Origin: Flammeovirga pacifica
Lineage (GTDB): Bacteria; Bacteroidota; Bacteroidia; Cytophagales; Flammeovirgaceae
Length of the DNA stretch: 64,000 nucleotides
Assembly (NCBI RefSeq): GCF_000807855.2
Contig: NZ_JRYR02000001.1
Span: forward strand, 1,357,881-1,421,880
Direction: 5' to 3'
The notes beneath the pieces were generated by a model that saw nothing but the letters and a program-made list of their open reading frames with translations, did no database searches and was not told the DNA's origin. Below, piece after piece: positions 28,558 to 37,660 of the stretch (positions are counted from its first letter, which is position 1; every line of letters begins with the position of its first letter). Position numbers and translations under genes: made by a program.

Positions 28558-29079
28558 TTATGATTTAACGATCATTGGATAACCTGATACTATAAAAGTG
28601 ACTTCTTGAGCTTTGTTCGCTATTTTTTGATTGATCAAACCGTGTATATCCGTAAAATTTCTTGTCATTTTATGCATAGAAATTCCTCCTAATCCGATTT
28701 CATTTGACACTACGATCAAATGGCAGTTTTGGCTGATCAATTTCTCCCAAATTTCTTCTGCTTTGACCAGTGTTTTCTCCTTATCAAATTCGAATTCATC
28801 ATAAATATTTGTCAACCATAAAGTAATACAATCCACTAGTACAACCTTACCTGTCAAATCTTGTAGATGAAGGTTTATTTCTTCCTCTATTGTCTTCCAT
28901 TTCACACTCCTTCTTTGTTGATGCACTTTAATTCTTTCATCAAATTCTCCATCTCCTTTTTTGGAAGTAGCTAAATAAATGGGTTGGTCACTTAATGAAG
29001 AGGCAAGTTTCTCAGCAAAAACACTTTTGCCTGATCTTTGACCGCCCGTTATTAAATGCACCTTTGCTTGTTGTTTCAT
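28558..29079 (-). CDS. cobU: Adenosylcobinamide kinase / guanylyltransferase
   Basis: Bifunctional enzyme that phosphorylates adenosylcobinamide and attaches GMP to make AdoCbi-GDP for nucleotide-loop assembly. The 173 residues begin with the P-loop TGGQRSGKS (11-19). The YLATSKKGDGEFDERIKVHQQRR segment (35-57) carries the histidine that forms the GMP adduct in CobU (His50 or its neighbour). Length is close to the E. coli/Salmonella enzyme (about 180). It lies three bases after the chelatase AAA+ gene. The later CobS and CobT partners are not in this window. Confidence 0.92.
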   Translation of the reverse strand: MKQQAKVHLITGGQRSGKSVFAEKLASSLSDQPIYLATSKKGDGEFDERIKVHQQRRSVKWKTIEEEINLHLQDLTGKVVLVDCITLWLTNIYDEFEFDKEKTLVKAEEIWEKLISQNCHLIVVSNEIGLGGISMHKMTRNFTDIHGLINQKIANKAQEVTFIVSGYPMIVKS

Positions 29080-29082
29080 TAT

Positions 29083-30666
29083 TTAAGGGATTAGTTTTTC
29101 GTATTTAGCATTTAAAGTTTTTGATAGTTGTTGCATTATTCCTAATTGAACAACACCAAATTCAGTATCAAACAAAATCAATTGATTGACTTTTTTACAG
29201 TAATATTGATAAGTAGAAACTATATCAGAAAAAGTATGTTCAGCACAGAAATGTCCATCAGAAATCAAGACTAAATTTGCTTCATCACTATGGTTTGATA
29301 AAAGAATATTATTGACTTTTTTAAATGATTCTATCACATTGGTCTTACCTCCGCTTTCTAATTCTTGAAGATGATTAACCACCAAAGAAAAATTATCATT
29401 TGATGTGAGTATCACCTTTGCCTCATTATTTACAAGTGATATCAATGAATATGAAGTATGTATATTGGATTCCTTTTCACCCATTTTTTGTACCACTCCT
29501 TTGGCATACGCAACCATCTTTTCTTTATACATTGAGCCACTTGCATCAATAATAAATATGATATGCTTTTTTGATGATTCTACTTGATTTTTATAGTGCA
29601 ATTCAAATTGATCTTTAGCTATATACTGTCCTACAGTTTTCCTTTGATCAATCGTATTTTTCTCTTTTCCCACAACCACATTTTGTTGAGATCCTGATGA
29701 AAAAATTGAATTGAATTTCACTTCATTCTGAGGAATTATTGGTTGAAAAAAAGGCTGCTCTTCACTCTTTTCTTGCTGTTTTTTTTCTTTCTCTTTTTGT
29801 TGCTGATCAGGTGGTGGTGGTGTTTGATTAGACTTATTACTTCTATGGGATAACACCAAATGCTGAATGGCTTTTACTTCCTTTACGGTAACTATTTTTA
29901 AATCGTGATAAGCCGCATAAGCTCTTGCCGTTTTAAATAATAAAATATCCGCTCGTAATCCTTCTACTCCTTCATCAATTGCTAGTTGAGAACAATAAGT
30001 AAATACCTCATCAGAAAGTTGTATTTGATTTAACTCCCCAATAGCGTACTGTACTTTGTTATACAATTGAATTTCTTCCTCTTGATATTGTGCATAAAAT
30101 TCTTTTGGAGATTCATCAAAGCGTAATCTTCTTTTAATGACTTGCACCCTATCCTCAACATCATTTATAGTTTTTATATGAACGCTCAATCCAAATCTAT
30201 CTTTTAGCTGAGGCCTTAATTCTCCCTCTTCAGGATTCATAGAGCCTATAAAACTAAACTGACTTGTTACTTTTTGAGATAAACCTTCGCGTTCTAAAAA
30301 GTAAAACCCCGAAGCAGATGCATCCAATAAAATATCCATTAAATAATCATTCAATAGATTAATTTCATCAACATATAAGAATCCTTGATTGGCTTTTCCT
30401 AATAAACCTTCTTTTAGGTGTTCCTGCTTATCATTAATTAGCTTTTCTAAATTTAAATGACCCATTACACGGTCTTCAGAAGCACCTATTGGTAGGTTAA
30501 CAAAGGGGCGTTCCAATAATTGAGATAATGATCTGATAAGAGTAGTTTTACCTGTACCTTTATCGCCAATTGCTAAGACCCCGCCTAAAGAAGGATCTAT
30601 ACAATTTAAAAGAAGGGCCAATTTAAATTCCTCTTGACCGACAATTGCTGTGAAGGGAAATAACAT
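29083..30666 (-). CDS. Chelatase AAA+/VWA fusion (ChlI-ChlD type)
   Basis: Probable ATPase and metal-ion adhesion subunit of the cobaltochelatase formed with CobN. Residues 1-275 form a ChlI-like AAA+ domain with Walker A G34-DKGTGKT-41, Walker B FLYVDE (96-101) and GSMNPEEGELRPQLKDRF sensor segments. Residues 280-310 are a low-complexity P/Q/K/E linker. Residues about 367-527 are a von Willebrand A domain with MIDAS D374-A-S-G-S378. In classical systems these are separate proteins (BchI and BchD, or CobS and CobT). It is two bases from the transporter gene upstream. Mg chelation is unlikely, because no chlorophyll genes are seen. Confidence 0.88.
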   Translation of the reverse strand: MLFPFTAIVGQEEFKLALLLNCIDPSLGGVLAIGDKGTGKTTLIRSLSQLLERPFVNLPIGASEDRVMGHLNLEKLINDKQEHLKEGLLGKANQGFLYVDEINLLNDYLMDILLDASASGFYFLEREGLSQKVTSQFSFIGSMNPEEGELRPQLKDRFGLSVHIKTINDVEDRVQVIKRRLRFDESPKEFYAQYQEEEIQLYNKVQYAIGELNQIQLSDEVFTYCSQLAIDEGVEGLRADILLFKTARAYAAYHDLKIVTVKEVKAIQHLVLSHRSNKSNQTPPPPDQQQKEKEKKQQEKSEEQPFFQPIIPQNEVKFNSIFSSGSQQNVVVGKEKNTIDQRKTVGQYIAKDQFELHYKNQVESSKKHIIFIIDASGSMYKEKMVAYAKGVVQKMGEKESNIHTSYSLISLVNNEAKVILTSNDNFSLVVNHLQELESGGKTNVIESFKKVNNILLSNHSDEANLVLISDGHFCAEHTFSDIVSTYQYYCKKVNQLILFDTEFGVVQLGIMQQLSKTLNAKYEKLIP

Positions 30667-30668
30667 AA

Positions 30669-31382
30669 CTAAGCAATTATTGAATTATACATCCAATACA
30701 AACCAATAAGAATTGATGCCAACCCAGCACAACCATTCATCCATTTAAAAATAGAAATATTTCTCTCGATAAAACGACTTAAAACTGATAGCAAAGCGTA
30801 ACTATAAATACCCATGGCAATAATAATCCCCACAGATTCTATCATTAAGATCATAATGGCATCAAAAGTAGTTTTAGAACTCAATATTAAGGCGGATGTC
30901 AATGCTCCACCTGTTCCAGCTAATCCGTGTAACATTCCTACCCAAAAAGAACGTGACATTGGATTCATTGCAATCTCTTCTCCTTGTTTTCCGTGGAGGT
31001 GAATGAGGTTACTATCTAAATGATCATGCTCCTCAATCTTCTTATGATCTTGCATCATTTCATTGATTTTATGATTCCTTTTGATAGAAACTATTCCTAA
31101 CCAAATCATGATGGGTCCCACTGAAAATTCTGCCCATTGTGATAGATTTGAAACAAAGACTTCCAGCGTATTTTTAAACAGTAATGCCACTCCTCCTAAA
31201 AGAATTAAAGTAACAGAATGACCGAGTGCCCATTGAGAAGCTCTCAAGACATTTTTCATCGAGGTCTTTTGTTGTTTAATGGCATTTTCTGATGCTAAAA
31301 CAGAAACCGCTGTGACATGGTCTGGCTCAAACGAGTGTAATACCCCTGCCATTAAAGGGCGAATAATATTTGCAAAAGTCAT
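30669..31382 (-). CDS. NiCoT/UreH-like metal transporter, probable cobalt uptake
   Basis: Integral membrane protein of 237 residues with about six helices. The first helix carries H16-S-F-E-P-D21-H22, the HxxxxDH pattern of nickel/cobalt permeases. A second His/Gly segment, VGMLHGLAGTGGALTSALIL (about 148-167), follows. A cytosolic loop (about 105-135) is rich in His, Asp and Glu. Family proteins include UreH-type and NicO-type transporters. Its position inside the riboswitch-controlled cobalamin operon, between cbiD and the chelatase AAA+ gene, argues for cobalt. Direction (uptake or export) is inferred from this context. Confidence 0.78.
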   Translation of the reverse strand: MTFANIIRPLMAGVLHSFEPDHVTAVSVLASENAIKQQKTSMKNVLRASQWALGHSVTLILLGGVALLFKNTLEVFVSNLSQWAEFSVGPIMIWLGIVSIKRNHKINEMMQDHKKIEEHDHLDSNLIHLHGKQGEEIAMNPMSRSFWVGMLHGLAGTGGALTSALILSSKTTFDAIMILMIESVGIIIAMGIYSYALLSVLSRFIERNISIFKWMNGCAGLASILIGLYWMYNSIIA

Positions 31383-31384
31383 AG

Positions 31385-32470
31385 TTATTTTAGTTGAATA
31401 AACTCTCCATCTTTACTGATTAGATAAAGATGTATTTGTTTTGATTTTAATAATGAAGTAATATGATAGAAACACTTTTGAAGTAATGCCTGATAGAAAT
31501 GCTCTTCCTCTTCAAAAGGAAAAACTTCTGGTAATCTACTTGCCATGTTTAATTGTTTCACTCGCTCAACAAGCTCTTGAGAGTACCCGCAAGAAGATGC
31601 AATGTCAGCGATAAAGTCTTTATCCCAACTCGAAACACAGCTATGTGTATCCAATTGTCCTTGTGCTAACTTCACAGCTTTACCAAGCATGATTCCCATC
31701 ATTACTTCTTTTATTTTTTCTTTTTCTATTTTTCTTAGTGTGTCACCAATCCAGTTTCCATAATGGATGAAAGCTTGTTCTGAAAAGTTGGGATAGAGTT
31801 GTTTAAGATACTTTTCGCTTCTACTTCCAGAATTGATAATCAGTCGGTCAATACCATTCGCAATAGCTACATCTACGCCTTGTTCAATACTTGCGATATA
31901 AGAAGAAGAAGAATACGGTTTGACAATTCCTGAGGTACCCAAAATGGATAAACCATTCATAATACCTACCCTCTCATTTAATGTCTTTTTGGCTAACTTC
32001 TTCCCATCAACAACAAAGACCGTTACTGCTATGCCTACCTCTAAATCAAAATCATGAAGTAGTTTTTGTAGCGCATTTCTGATCATAGATCTTGGTACTG
32101 GATTAATGGCTGGCTCTCCTACCTCAAGCTGTAAACCTGGAAGTGTGACTGTACCGACTCCATCACCTGCAATAAATTGAATTTCCTGTTCTGAAATGAA
32201 TTGCAATTGACATCCAATCTCAGCTCCATTGGTTACATCAGGATCATCTCCCGCATCTTTTATAACACTACATTCAGCACTAGATGAAGAAAATGAGCAC
32301 TGTTTTATGGGTATCTTTAATACCTTATCAATGGGCAAATGAACATCTACCTCCTTTTGTACTTCTTGATGTATGATCGCTATTAAAGCCGCCTTTGCTG
32401 CAGCTGTAGCAGAAGTTCCAGTGGTAAATCCATCCCTCAATTCTCCTTTTGGTATTTTCTTTAATCCCAT
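31385..32470 (-). CDS. cbiD: Cobalt-precorrin-5B C1-methyltransferase
   Basis: Methylates C1 of the corrin ring with SAM in the oxygen-independent pathway. The 361-residue protein has the N-terminal RDGFTTGTSATAAAKAAL motif (12-29), the SVIKDAGDDPDVTNGAEIG block, GVGTVTLPGLQLEVGEPAINPVPR and ILGTSGIVKPYSSSSYIASI, all family hallmarks. The aerobic route uses CobF at this stage instead, so this gene marks the anaerobic branch. It starts one base after cbiJ and is followed by the metal transporter gene. Confidence 0.95.
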   Translation of the reverse strand: MGLKKIPKGELRDGFTTGTSATAAAKAALIAIIHQEVQKEVDVHLPIDKVLKIPIKQCSFSSSSAECSVIKDAGDDPDVTNGAEIGCQLQFISEQEIQFIAGDGVGTVTLPGLQLEVGEPAINPVPRSMIRNALQKLLHDFDLEVGIAVTVFVVDGKKLAKKTLNERVGIMNGLSILGTSGIVKPYSSSSYIASIEQGVDVAIANGIDRLIINSGSRSEKYLKQLYPNFSEQAFIHYGNWIGDTLRKIEKEKIKEVMMGIMLGKAVKLAQGQLDTHSCVSSWDKDFIADIASSCGYSQELVERVKQLNMASRLPEVFPFEEEEHFYQALLQKCFYHITSLLKSKQIHLYLISKDGEFIQLK

Positions 32471-32471
32471 A

Positions 32472-33221
32472 TCAAAAAGATAAATGTGACAATTCCTCTT
32501 CAGAGTACACCGTCACTTTTGGCGTTGGAAATTTAGGCTGTTGAATGATAATGATTGGGATTTCACAACTCAATGCAGCATCAATTTTTGTTTGTAAAAA
32601 ACCACTTTGACCACTTTCTTTTGTCAAAACAAGATCGATATCATGTTTTTTTATCAAGTTGATTTCACTCATTATATTTTCTGATGGCCAACCATAAAGA
32701 AGGTGTTCTTGAGGAAATTTAGACTTGTAAGCAATCTCTCTAGAAGAATCTCTAGGGAGTATTCGAAACAATGCAAATTGATTTTCCCACCAAGGCTTCA
32801 ATTTTTCAATTGTTTGAACTCCAGATAAGCTTAATAATCTTTTTCCTTGATATTTACGAAGCATTAAAGTGAGTGCTTCATTAAAATTAGACACCCAATG
32901 GATATTTTTATTGGAAGGTATTGATAACGGTTTGCGGGCAAAACGAATTACAGGAACGCTAACATCATCGGCTACCTGATGCACCATCGAGTGTAACTCC
33001 TGTGCAAAGGGATGAGATGCATTCACAATAGAAGTGATCTCCTCCTTTTTAATTAATTCTTTTAAGTTTGATGCATCTAGTGCTCCATGTCTATAACGAG
33101 ACAAAGAATTATTCTTAAAATCAATCTTTGTTTTTGTTGAATAAATATATGGCACCTGATGAGTATCAAAATAATTCATCACCTTTTTACCCTCCGTAGT
33201 TCCTCCAAATAATAATACCAT
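32472..33221 (-). CDS. cbiJ: Precorrin-6A / cobalt-precorrin-6A reductase
   Basis: NADPH-dependent reduction of a ring double bond of precorrin-6A or its cobalt form. The 249 residues begin VLLFGGTTEGKKVMNYF and include ASHPFAQELHSMVH (around 68-81), RFARKPLSIP, SLSGVQTIEKLKPW and TKESGQSGFLQTKIDAAL, which is the conserved C-terminal motif of CbiJ/CobK. Length is typical. It lies two bases after the CbiG-CbiF fusion gene. Whether the substrate carries cobalt follows from the neighbouring CbiX, CbiD and CbiG. Confidence 0.93.
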   Translation of the reverse strand: MVLLFGGTTEGKKVMNYFDTHQVPYIYSTKTKIDFKNNSLSRYRHGALDASNLKELIKKEEITSIVNASHPFAQELHSMVHQVADDVSVPVIRFARKPLSIPSNKNIHWVSNFNEALTLMLRKYQGKRLLSLSGVQTIEKLKPWWENQFALFRILPRDSSREIAYKSKFPQEHLLYGWPSENIMSEINLIKKHDIDLVLTKESGQSGFLQTKIDAALSCEIPIIIIQQPKFPTPKVTVYSEEELSHLSF

Positions 33222-33223
33222 CC

Positions 33224-35068
33224 CTATGCTTCTTTGATTACAAACTTTTTATTTGTCCTGAAGATATGTTGCCAATCTGGACTGTATAATTGCGACCTAT
33301 TTTTTCTAGCTCCAATTGCTTTTCCAACCACAATCAATACAGTTCTAGTCCGCTTACTATCCTTGACAATTTTAGCTAAGTCTTTTAATTTCCCTTGATA
33401 GATTTCTTCATCTTTCCATGTCAATCTATATAGAACCGCTACAGGGGTATTTTCATCAAAATGACCTAATAACTGCGCCTCTACTTTCTTTGCTATTCCT
33501 GCACTTAAAAAAATACACATGGTGGCATTGGTCTTAGCAAAATTTGAAATACTCTCTTCCGATGGCATTGGTGTTTTCCCTTCTCCTCTTGTCAAAACAA
33601 TAGATTGTACCACTTCAGGGATTGTAAATTCTGATTTCAATACTGATGCCGCAGCACTAAAAGCTGAAATTCCTGGTACTATAAAATAATCCATTTCTAG
33701 TTCATCAAAAATGGTCATTTGTTCTTGAATCGCCCCATATAAAGAAGGATCACCACTATGCAAACGAACTACTGCATTCCCTTTTTTATATTGATCATAC
33801 ATCAGGGTTACTTGCTCTTCCAAGGTCATCATTGCTGAATTCCTTACAATCGCATTTTCTTTGCACCACCCGATCATTTCTTCCGGTATTAAACTACCCG
33901 CATATAAAACACAGTCTGCTGTTTCTAAATATCGTTTACCTTTCACCGTAATCAACTCTTCATCACCCGGACCTGCACCTATAATTGCCACCGCATTTCG
34001 CCTTTCATTTGATTTGTTCAATGCCAAAGCAAACGTGAACTTATCATTGTTATCCAAATGAATTTTTTGCTTTTCAACAATGACTTTCCTTTGATTGGCC
34101 ATAATCATAGAAGTAGACTCTGATACGCCATCCACTCCAATTTTAGATTGTACCATCTCACTAGGATTGGGTACTACCACATTATCAATTTGTTCTTTTG
34201 TAAAAGTGAAAAACGGAAGATTGTATTTTTTGACAAAACTCAAGTAAGCACCTTGTTGTGCTTTAATATCAATGGAACCAAAAGAGGCAATCGAAGCAAA
34301 AGAGATACCTTTTGATTTTAACTCTGATTTTAATCGACTTTCAAATAATTCAAAATCTAATGTTTTAGAACAACCTGATCCTAAACTCAATACCTTAGGT
34401 CTATAAAATAGAGCTGGAATTGGGGTTGTGTAAACCTTGTAGGTAACTCCAATCAATAGATCAAATAATTTGTAGTCAATCTCTTTATCATCGTAAAACA
34501 CTTTTACAAAATCAGGAAGAGTTCGTTCTAATGCTTCTGTACCTTTATCTTTAATATCAAGAAGTAATGCAGTGGGGCGATTATTTACGAATAGACTAAT
34601 TAATTCATTCAGGGAACCTTCATGTTCTAATTGCCAATCGTATTCCTTTCCTAAAGTATCTAAAGACCATATCTCCTGTAAATCACTTGAGGTACTAATA
34701 ATTGGTTGCCCCCCTGTAATTTGAGCTACTTTTTTTGCCAATTGATTTGCTCCACCTAAATGCCCAGCTAATACTGATTGAACATATTTCCCATGATCAT
34801 CAACACAAATTATGGCAGGATCTGAGACTTTATTTTCTATAAAGGGTGAAATCAATCTAACACAAATACCCATAGCACTCACAAAACAAAATCCATCATA
34901 TTTATGAAAATTATTTTCTAAAAATGCATTTAATGAGCCCACTTTCGATACAGAAGCATGTGCTGTAGAACGTGTTGTCACAACAATAGATTTAGGAAAT
35001 TCCTTCTGAAGTATTAGTGCTTGATCTATACCTCTATCCGTAGTTGAAATGAAAGCAATTTTCTTCAT
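33224..35068 (-). CDS. CbiG - CbiF fusion (precorrin-5A hydrolase / precorrin-4 methyltransferase)
   Basis: A 614-residue two-domain enzyme. Residues 1 to about 345 form CbiG, which opens the delta-lactone of cobalt-precorrin-5A; visible blocks are FVSAMGICVRLISPFI (62-77), VLAGHLGGANQLA (99-111) and the C-terminal LSLGSGCSKTLDFELF (227-242). Residues about 356-614 form CbiF/CobM, the SAM-dependent C11 methyltransferase, with AIIGAGPGDEELITVKG (361-377) and VRLHSGDPSLYGAIQEQM. The two steps are consecutive in the anaerobic pathway, so the fusion may channel the unstable intermediate. Spacing to both neighbours is two bases. Confidence 0.93.
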   Translation of the reverse strand: MKKIAFISTTDRGIDQALILQKEFPKSIVVTTRSTAHASVSKVGSLNAFLENNFHKYDGFCFVSAMGICVRLISPFIENKVSDPAIICVDDHGKYVQSVLAGHLGGANQLAKKVAQITGGQPIISTSSDLQEIWSLDTLGKEYDWQLEHEGSLNELISLFVNNRPTALLLDIKDKGTEALERTLPDFVKVFYDDKEIDYKLFDLLIGVTYKVYTTPIPALFYRPKVLSLGSGCSKTLDFELFESRLKSELKSKGISFASIASFGSIDIKAQQGAYLSFVKKYNLPFFTFTKEQIDNVVVPNPSEMVQSKIGVDGVSESTSMIMANQRKVIVEKQKIHLDNNDKFTFALALNKSNERRNAVAIIGAGPGDEELITVKGKRYLETADCVLYAGSLIPEEMIGWCKENAIVRNSAMMTLEEQVTLMYDQYKKGNAVVRLHSGDPSLYGAIQEQMTIFDELEMDYFIVPGISAFSAAASVLKSEFTIPEVVQSIVLTRGEGKTPMPSEESISNFAKTNATMCIFLSAGIAKKVEAQLLGHFDENTPVAVLYRLTWKDEEIYQGKLKDLAKIVKDSKRTRTVLIVVGKAIGARKNRSQLYSPDWQHIFRTNKKFVIKEA

Positions 35069-35070
35069 AA

Positions 35071-36285
35071 TTATATTTTTTGAGCAACAAGTATATGTAC
35101 TGTGTTATATTCATTTAATTTTATCTTCACGGGATGTTTCAGTTCATATTTCAATTCATCAAAAACAGCCATGAATGTTTGGTAAGACTTTTCTAAAATA
35201 GTATTCATCACTACGATCCCGTTTTCTTGTAATACCTTATCTACCTTTACTATCAACTCTCTAAGTCTATTACCATGTCCTCCAATAAATACCGCGTTGG
35301 GTACTGAGTAACTATTTAAATCTTCATCAAAGAAATCGTTGATAGAAATATTTACTCCAGGACAAAAATGTGATTTTGTATTACTATCGATTATATCCTC
35401 ACATTCTATCCTTTTTTCAAATGCAAAAACATTCAATTTAGGATAGTTCAGTTTTGCCTCAATAGCAATGGCTCCTGTGCAGCTACCAATATCCCAAAAG
35501 CATGATTTGTCCCATAACGATAAAGACTCCAAGGATAAAGTTCTGATGGATTGTTTGGTTATCATCCCAGGTCTTCCTTCTAATGTTTGAAAACTCCTAT
35601 CTTCAAAACTCCTTGGGATAAATAATTCCGCCTTTTTGATTAAAAGGATACAATTCAGCTTCTTCACTTCATGTAAAGCTTGAGCATTTTCTAATGATAG
35701 TATTTGAATCTTCTCATCAGAACCATCTAATTCCTCGCCCACAATCACCTGATAATTAGTATAATTATGTTCAAGTAACCTTTTAGCTATTTTTTGAGGT
35801 GAATGATCATTATCTGTTAAAATCCCAATTAAAGATTCCCCCTGAATCAAACTTATATCAAGAGGCTTCCAAGTATGTCTTCCATGCAGAGATATTGTTT
35901 TAATATCACTGTAGTTTACTTGTGTTTTATGTGCTAACCTTTGTATGGAATTGAAGTAAGGATAAACTGTCATTTTAGCCTCAGGTAAAAGTCTTTTTAT
36001 TGTATTCCCAAAACCAAAAAACAAGGGATCTCCCGAAGCAAAAATGATTACCTTTTGATCATATTGTGTGAAAGAGGAAATCACTTTTTGCATGGCACCT
36101 GAGATCTCTATCCAAATATGATCTTTAGGTAAAATCGATTGAACAATTTCATAATGCCTTTTACCACCAGAAAACACCTTCCCAGTATTGATTAGATTTT
36201 CTATATCAGAAGAAAGTTGTAACTGCGGATGATTCCCTATTCCTACTACAGTCAAATCCATATTTGAGTAAGCTACTTCTTCCAC
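35071..36285 (-). CDS. cobL: CbiE-CbiT fusion (precorrin-6B C5,15-methyltransferase, decarboxylating)
   Basis: Methylates C5 and C15 and removes the C12 acetate carboxyl. In 404 residues the N-terminal part (about 1-205) is a CbiE-type methyltransferase (LTVVGIGNHPQLQ, FASGDPLFFGFGNTI, SLHGRH), and the C-terminal part (about 225-404) is CbiT with ITKQSIRTLSLESLSLW and the SAM motif CFWDIGSCTGAIAIEA. This fused form is known as CobL. The start taken here is GTG at 36285, two bases after the upstream stop, matching the spacing in the rest of the operon. An in-frame ATG at 36261 (MDLTVVGIG) would also give a full domain and may be the true start. Confidence 0.92.
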   Translation of the reverse strand: MEEVAYSNMDLTVVGIGNHPQLQLSSDIENLINTGKVFSGGKRHYEIVQSILPKDHIWIEISGAMQKVISSFTQYDQKVIIFASGDPLFFGFGNTIKRLLPEAKMTVYPYFNSIQRLAHKTQVNYSDIKTISLHGRHTWKPLDISLIQGESLIGILTDNDHSPQKIAKRLLEHNYTNYQVIVGEELDGSDEKIQILSLENAQALHEVKKLNCILLIKKAELFIPRSFEDRSFQTLEGRPGMITKQSIRTLSLESLSLWDKSCFWDIGSCTGAIAIEAKLNYPKLNVFAFEKRIECEDIIDSNTKSHFCPGVNISINDFFDEDLNSYSVPNAVFIGGHGNRLRELIVKVDKVLQENGIVVMNTILEKSYQTFMAVFDELKYELKHPVKIKLNEYNTVHILVAQKI

Positions 36286-36287
36286 AG

Positions 36288-37658
36288 TTAAAAATAAATT
36301 GATGATTCCTCAACTGTAAAACAGGCATTGACTAATGCTGCCGCAATATTGCTACCACCTCTATTGCCATGAAGTGTAATCCACTCTGTGTTTTTAGCTT
36401 GCACAAGTTGTTCTTTTGATTCTAAAACATTGACAAAACCAACAGGAACACCAATGATTCCAATAGGATTAAAATCTTTATTTTCTCTAAGTTGTTCTGT
36501 AAGTTCAAAAAGTGCTGTTGGTGCATTACCAACCACAAAAAGAGCGTTAGGATATTGAGCTATAGCTCGTTTAATTCCTGCTTGAGAACGTGTTAAACCC
36601 TCTTGTTCTGCAAGCTCTAAAGTAGATGGATCATTCAAACAACATATCACCTGATTGTTATATTGTTTGGTATATTTTTTAGTGATTCCTGCTTGTACCA
36701 TAGTGACATCAGTAATCACTACTCCACCATTCACTAAATAATCATGGAAAATATGAACTGCATTTTCAGTTGCCTGATAATGAATATGATCATCTAATAC
36801 TCCCGTTGTATGAATGGTTCTGGTAATAGCCCATTTATCAGCCACGCTATGTTGTACATCCTTCAATTGATCCGTAACTATACGAAAGCTTTCTTGCTGA
36901 ATTTCCAAACCTGTTTGAGGTTTACGATTTAGATATCCCCTTGGAGTAATTAAATGATTTTTATATTGATACGTCTGAGAGTTCCCTATCATCACTAAAG
37001 AAAACATATCTACTAATTCCACATCAAAAGTTCCTAATGTTTGAATGATGATTTTTTCTTCTTCTCTTGTGACCTGTCTGATAATGGCAATAGGTGTATC
37101 AGGCGAACGATCTTCTAAAAAGATCTTCTTTAAACGTTCTAGCTGCCAATACCTTTTCTTGCTTTTAGGATTATACAAACTACATACAAAATCTCCTTTT
37201 GATGCTGCTCTAATTCTCTTTTCAATTACCTGCCATGGAGTCATCAAATCTGAAAGTGAAATACAACAAAAATCATGACCTAGTGGAGCTCCTAACTTAC
37301 TGCCTGCCGCCAAAAAAGCAGACACACCTGGCAAGGTTTCTAATTCAATTTCATCATTTTTTTCAAGTGAAACCATTTGATAAACAATGGCTGCCATAGA
37401 GTATATACTTGCATCTCCAGAACCTATAACAAGTACATTTTGTCCTTTCTTTGCTTCTTGAATGGCTACTTCTGCCCTTTCCTCCTCTTTTCCTAAAGGC
37501 ATACTTATGGTCACTACACCCTCCTTAAAAAACTCCTCACAGAATTGAAAATAGTAATCATATCCTATAACAACATCTGCCATTCTAAGTGCATTTACCA
37601 CTAAAGGTAAAATATATTCTTTATCACCAGGACCTAAGCCTGCTAAAGTAATTTTCAT
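36288..37658 (-). CDS. CbiH - CbiC fusion (precorrin-3B C17-methyltransferase / precorrin-8X methylmutase)
   Basis: A 456-residue two-domain enzyme. Residues 1 to about 240 are CbiH/CobJ, the ring-contracting C17 methyltransferase: LAGLGPGDKEYILPLV (4-19), VLVIGSGDASIYSMAA and the CSLYNPKSKKRYWQL block. Residues about 255-456 are CbiC/CobH, which moves the C11 methyl to C12: IHTTGVLDD with the catalytic-type histidine, VITDVTMVQAGITKK, VVGNAPTALFEL and ITLHGNRGGSNIAAALVNAC. The two reactions are not consecutive, so the fusion is not simple step-to-step channelling. Spacing is two bases to both neighbours. Confidence 0.93.
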   Translation of the reverse strand: MKITLAGLGPGDKEYILPLVVNALRMADVVIGYDYYFQFCEEFFKEGVVTISMPLGKEEERAEVAIQEAKKGQNVLVIGSGDASIYSMAAIVYQMVSLEKNDEIELETLPGVSAFLAAGSKLGAPLGHDFCCISLSDLMTPWQVIEKRIRAASKGDFVCSLYNPKSKKRYWQLERLKKIFLEDRSPDTPIAIIRQVTREEEKIIIQTLGTFDVELVDMFSLVMIGNSQTYQYKNHLITPRGYLNRKPQTGLEIQQESFRIVTDQLKDVQHSVADKWAITRTIHTTGVLDDHIHYQATENAVHIFHDYLVNGGVVITDVTMVQAGITKKYTKQYNNQVICCLNDPSTLELAEQEGLTRSQAGIKRAIAQYPNALFVVGNAPTALFELTEQLRENKDFNPIGIIGVPVGFVNVLESKEQLVQAKNTEWITLHGNRGGSNIAAALVNACFTVEESSIYF

Positions 37659-37660
37659 AA

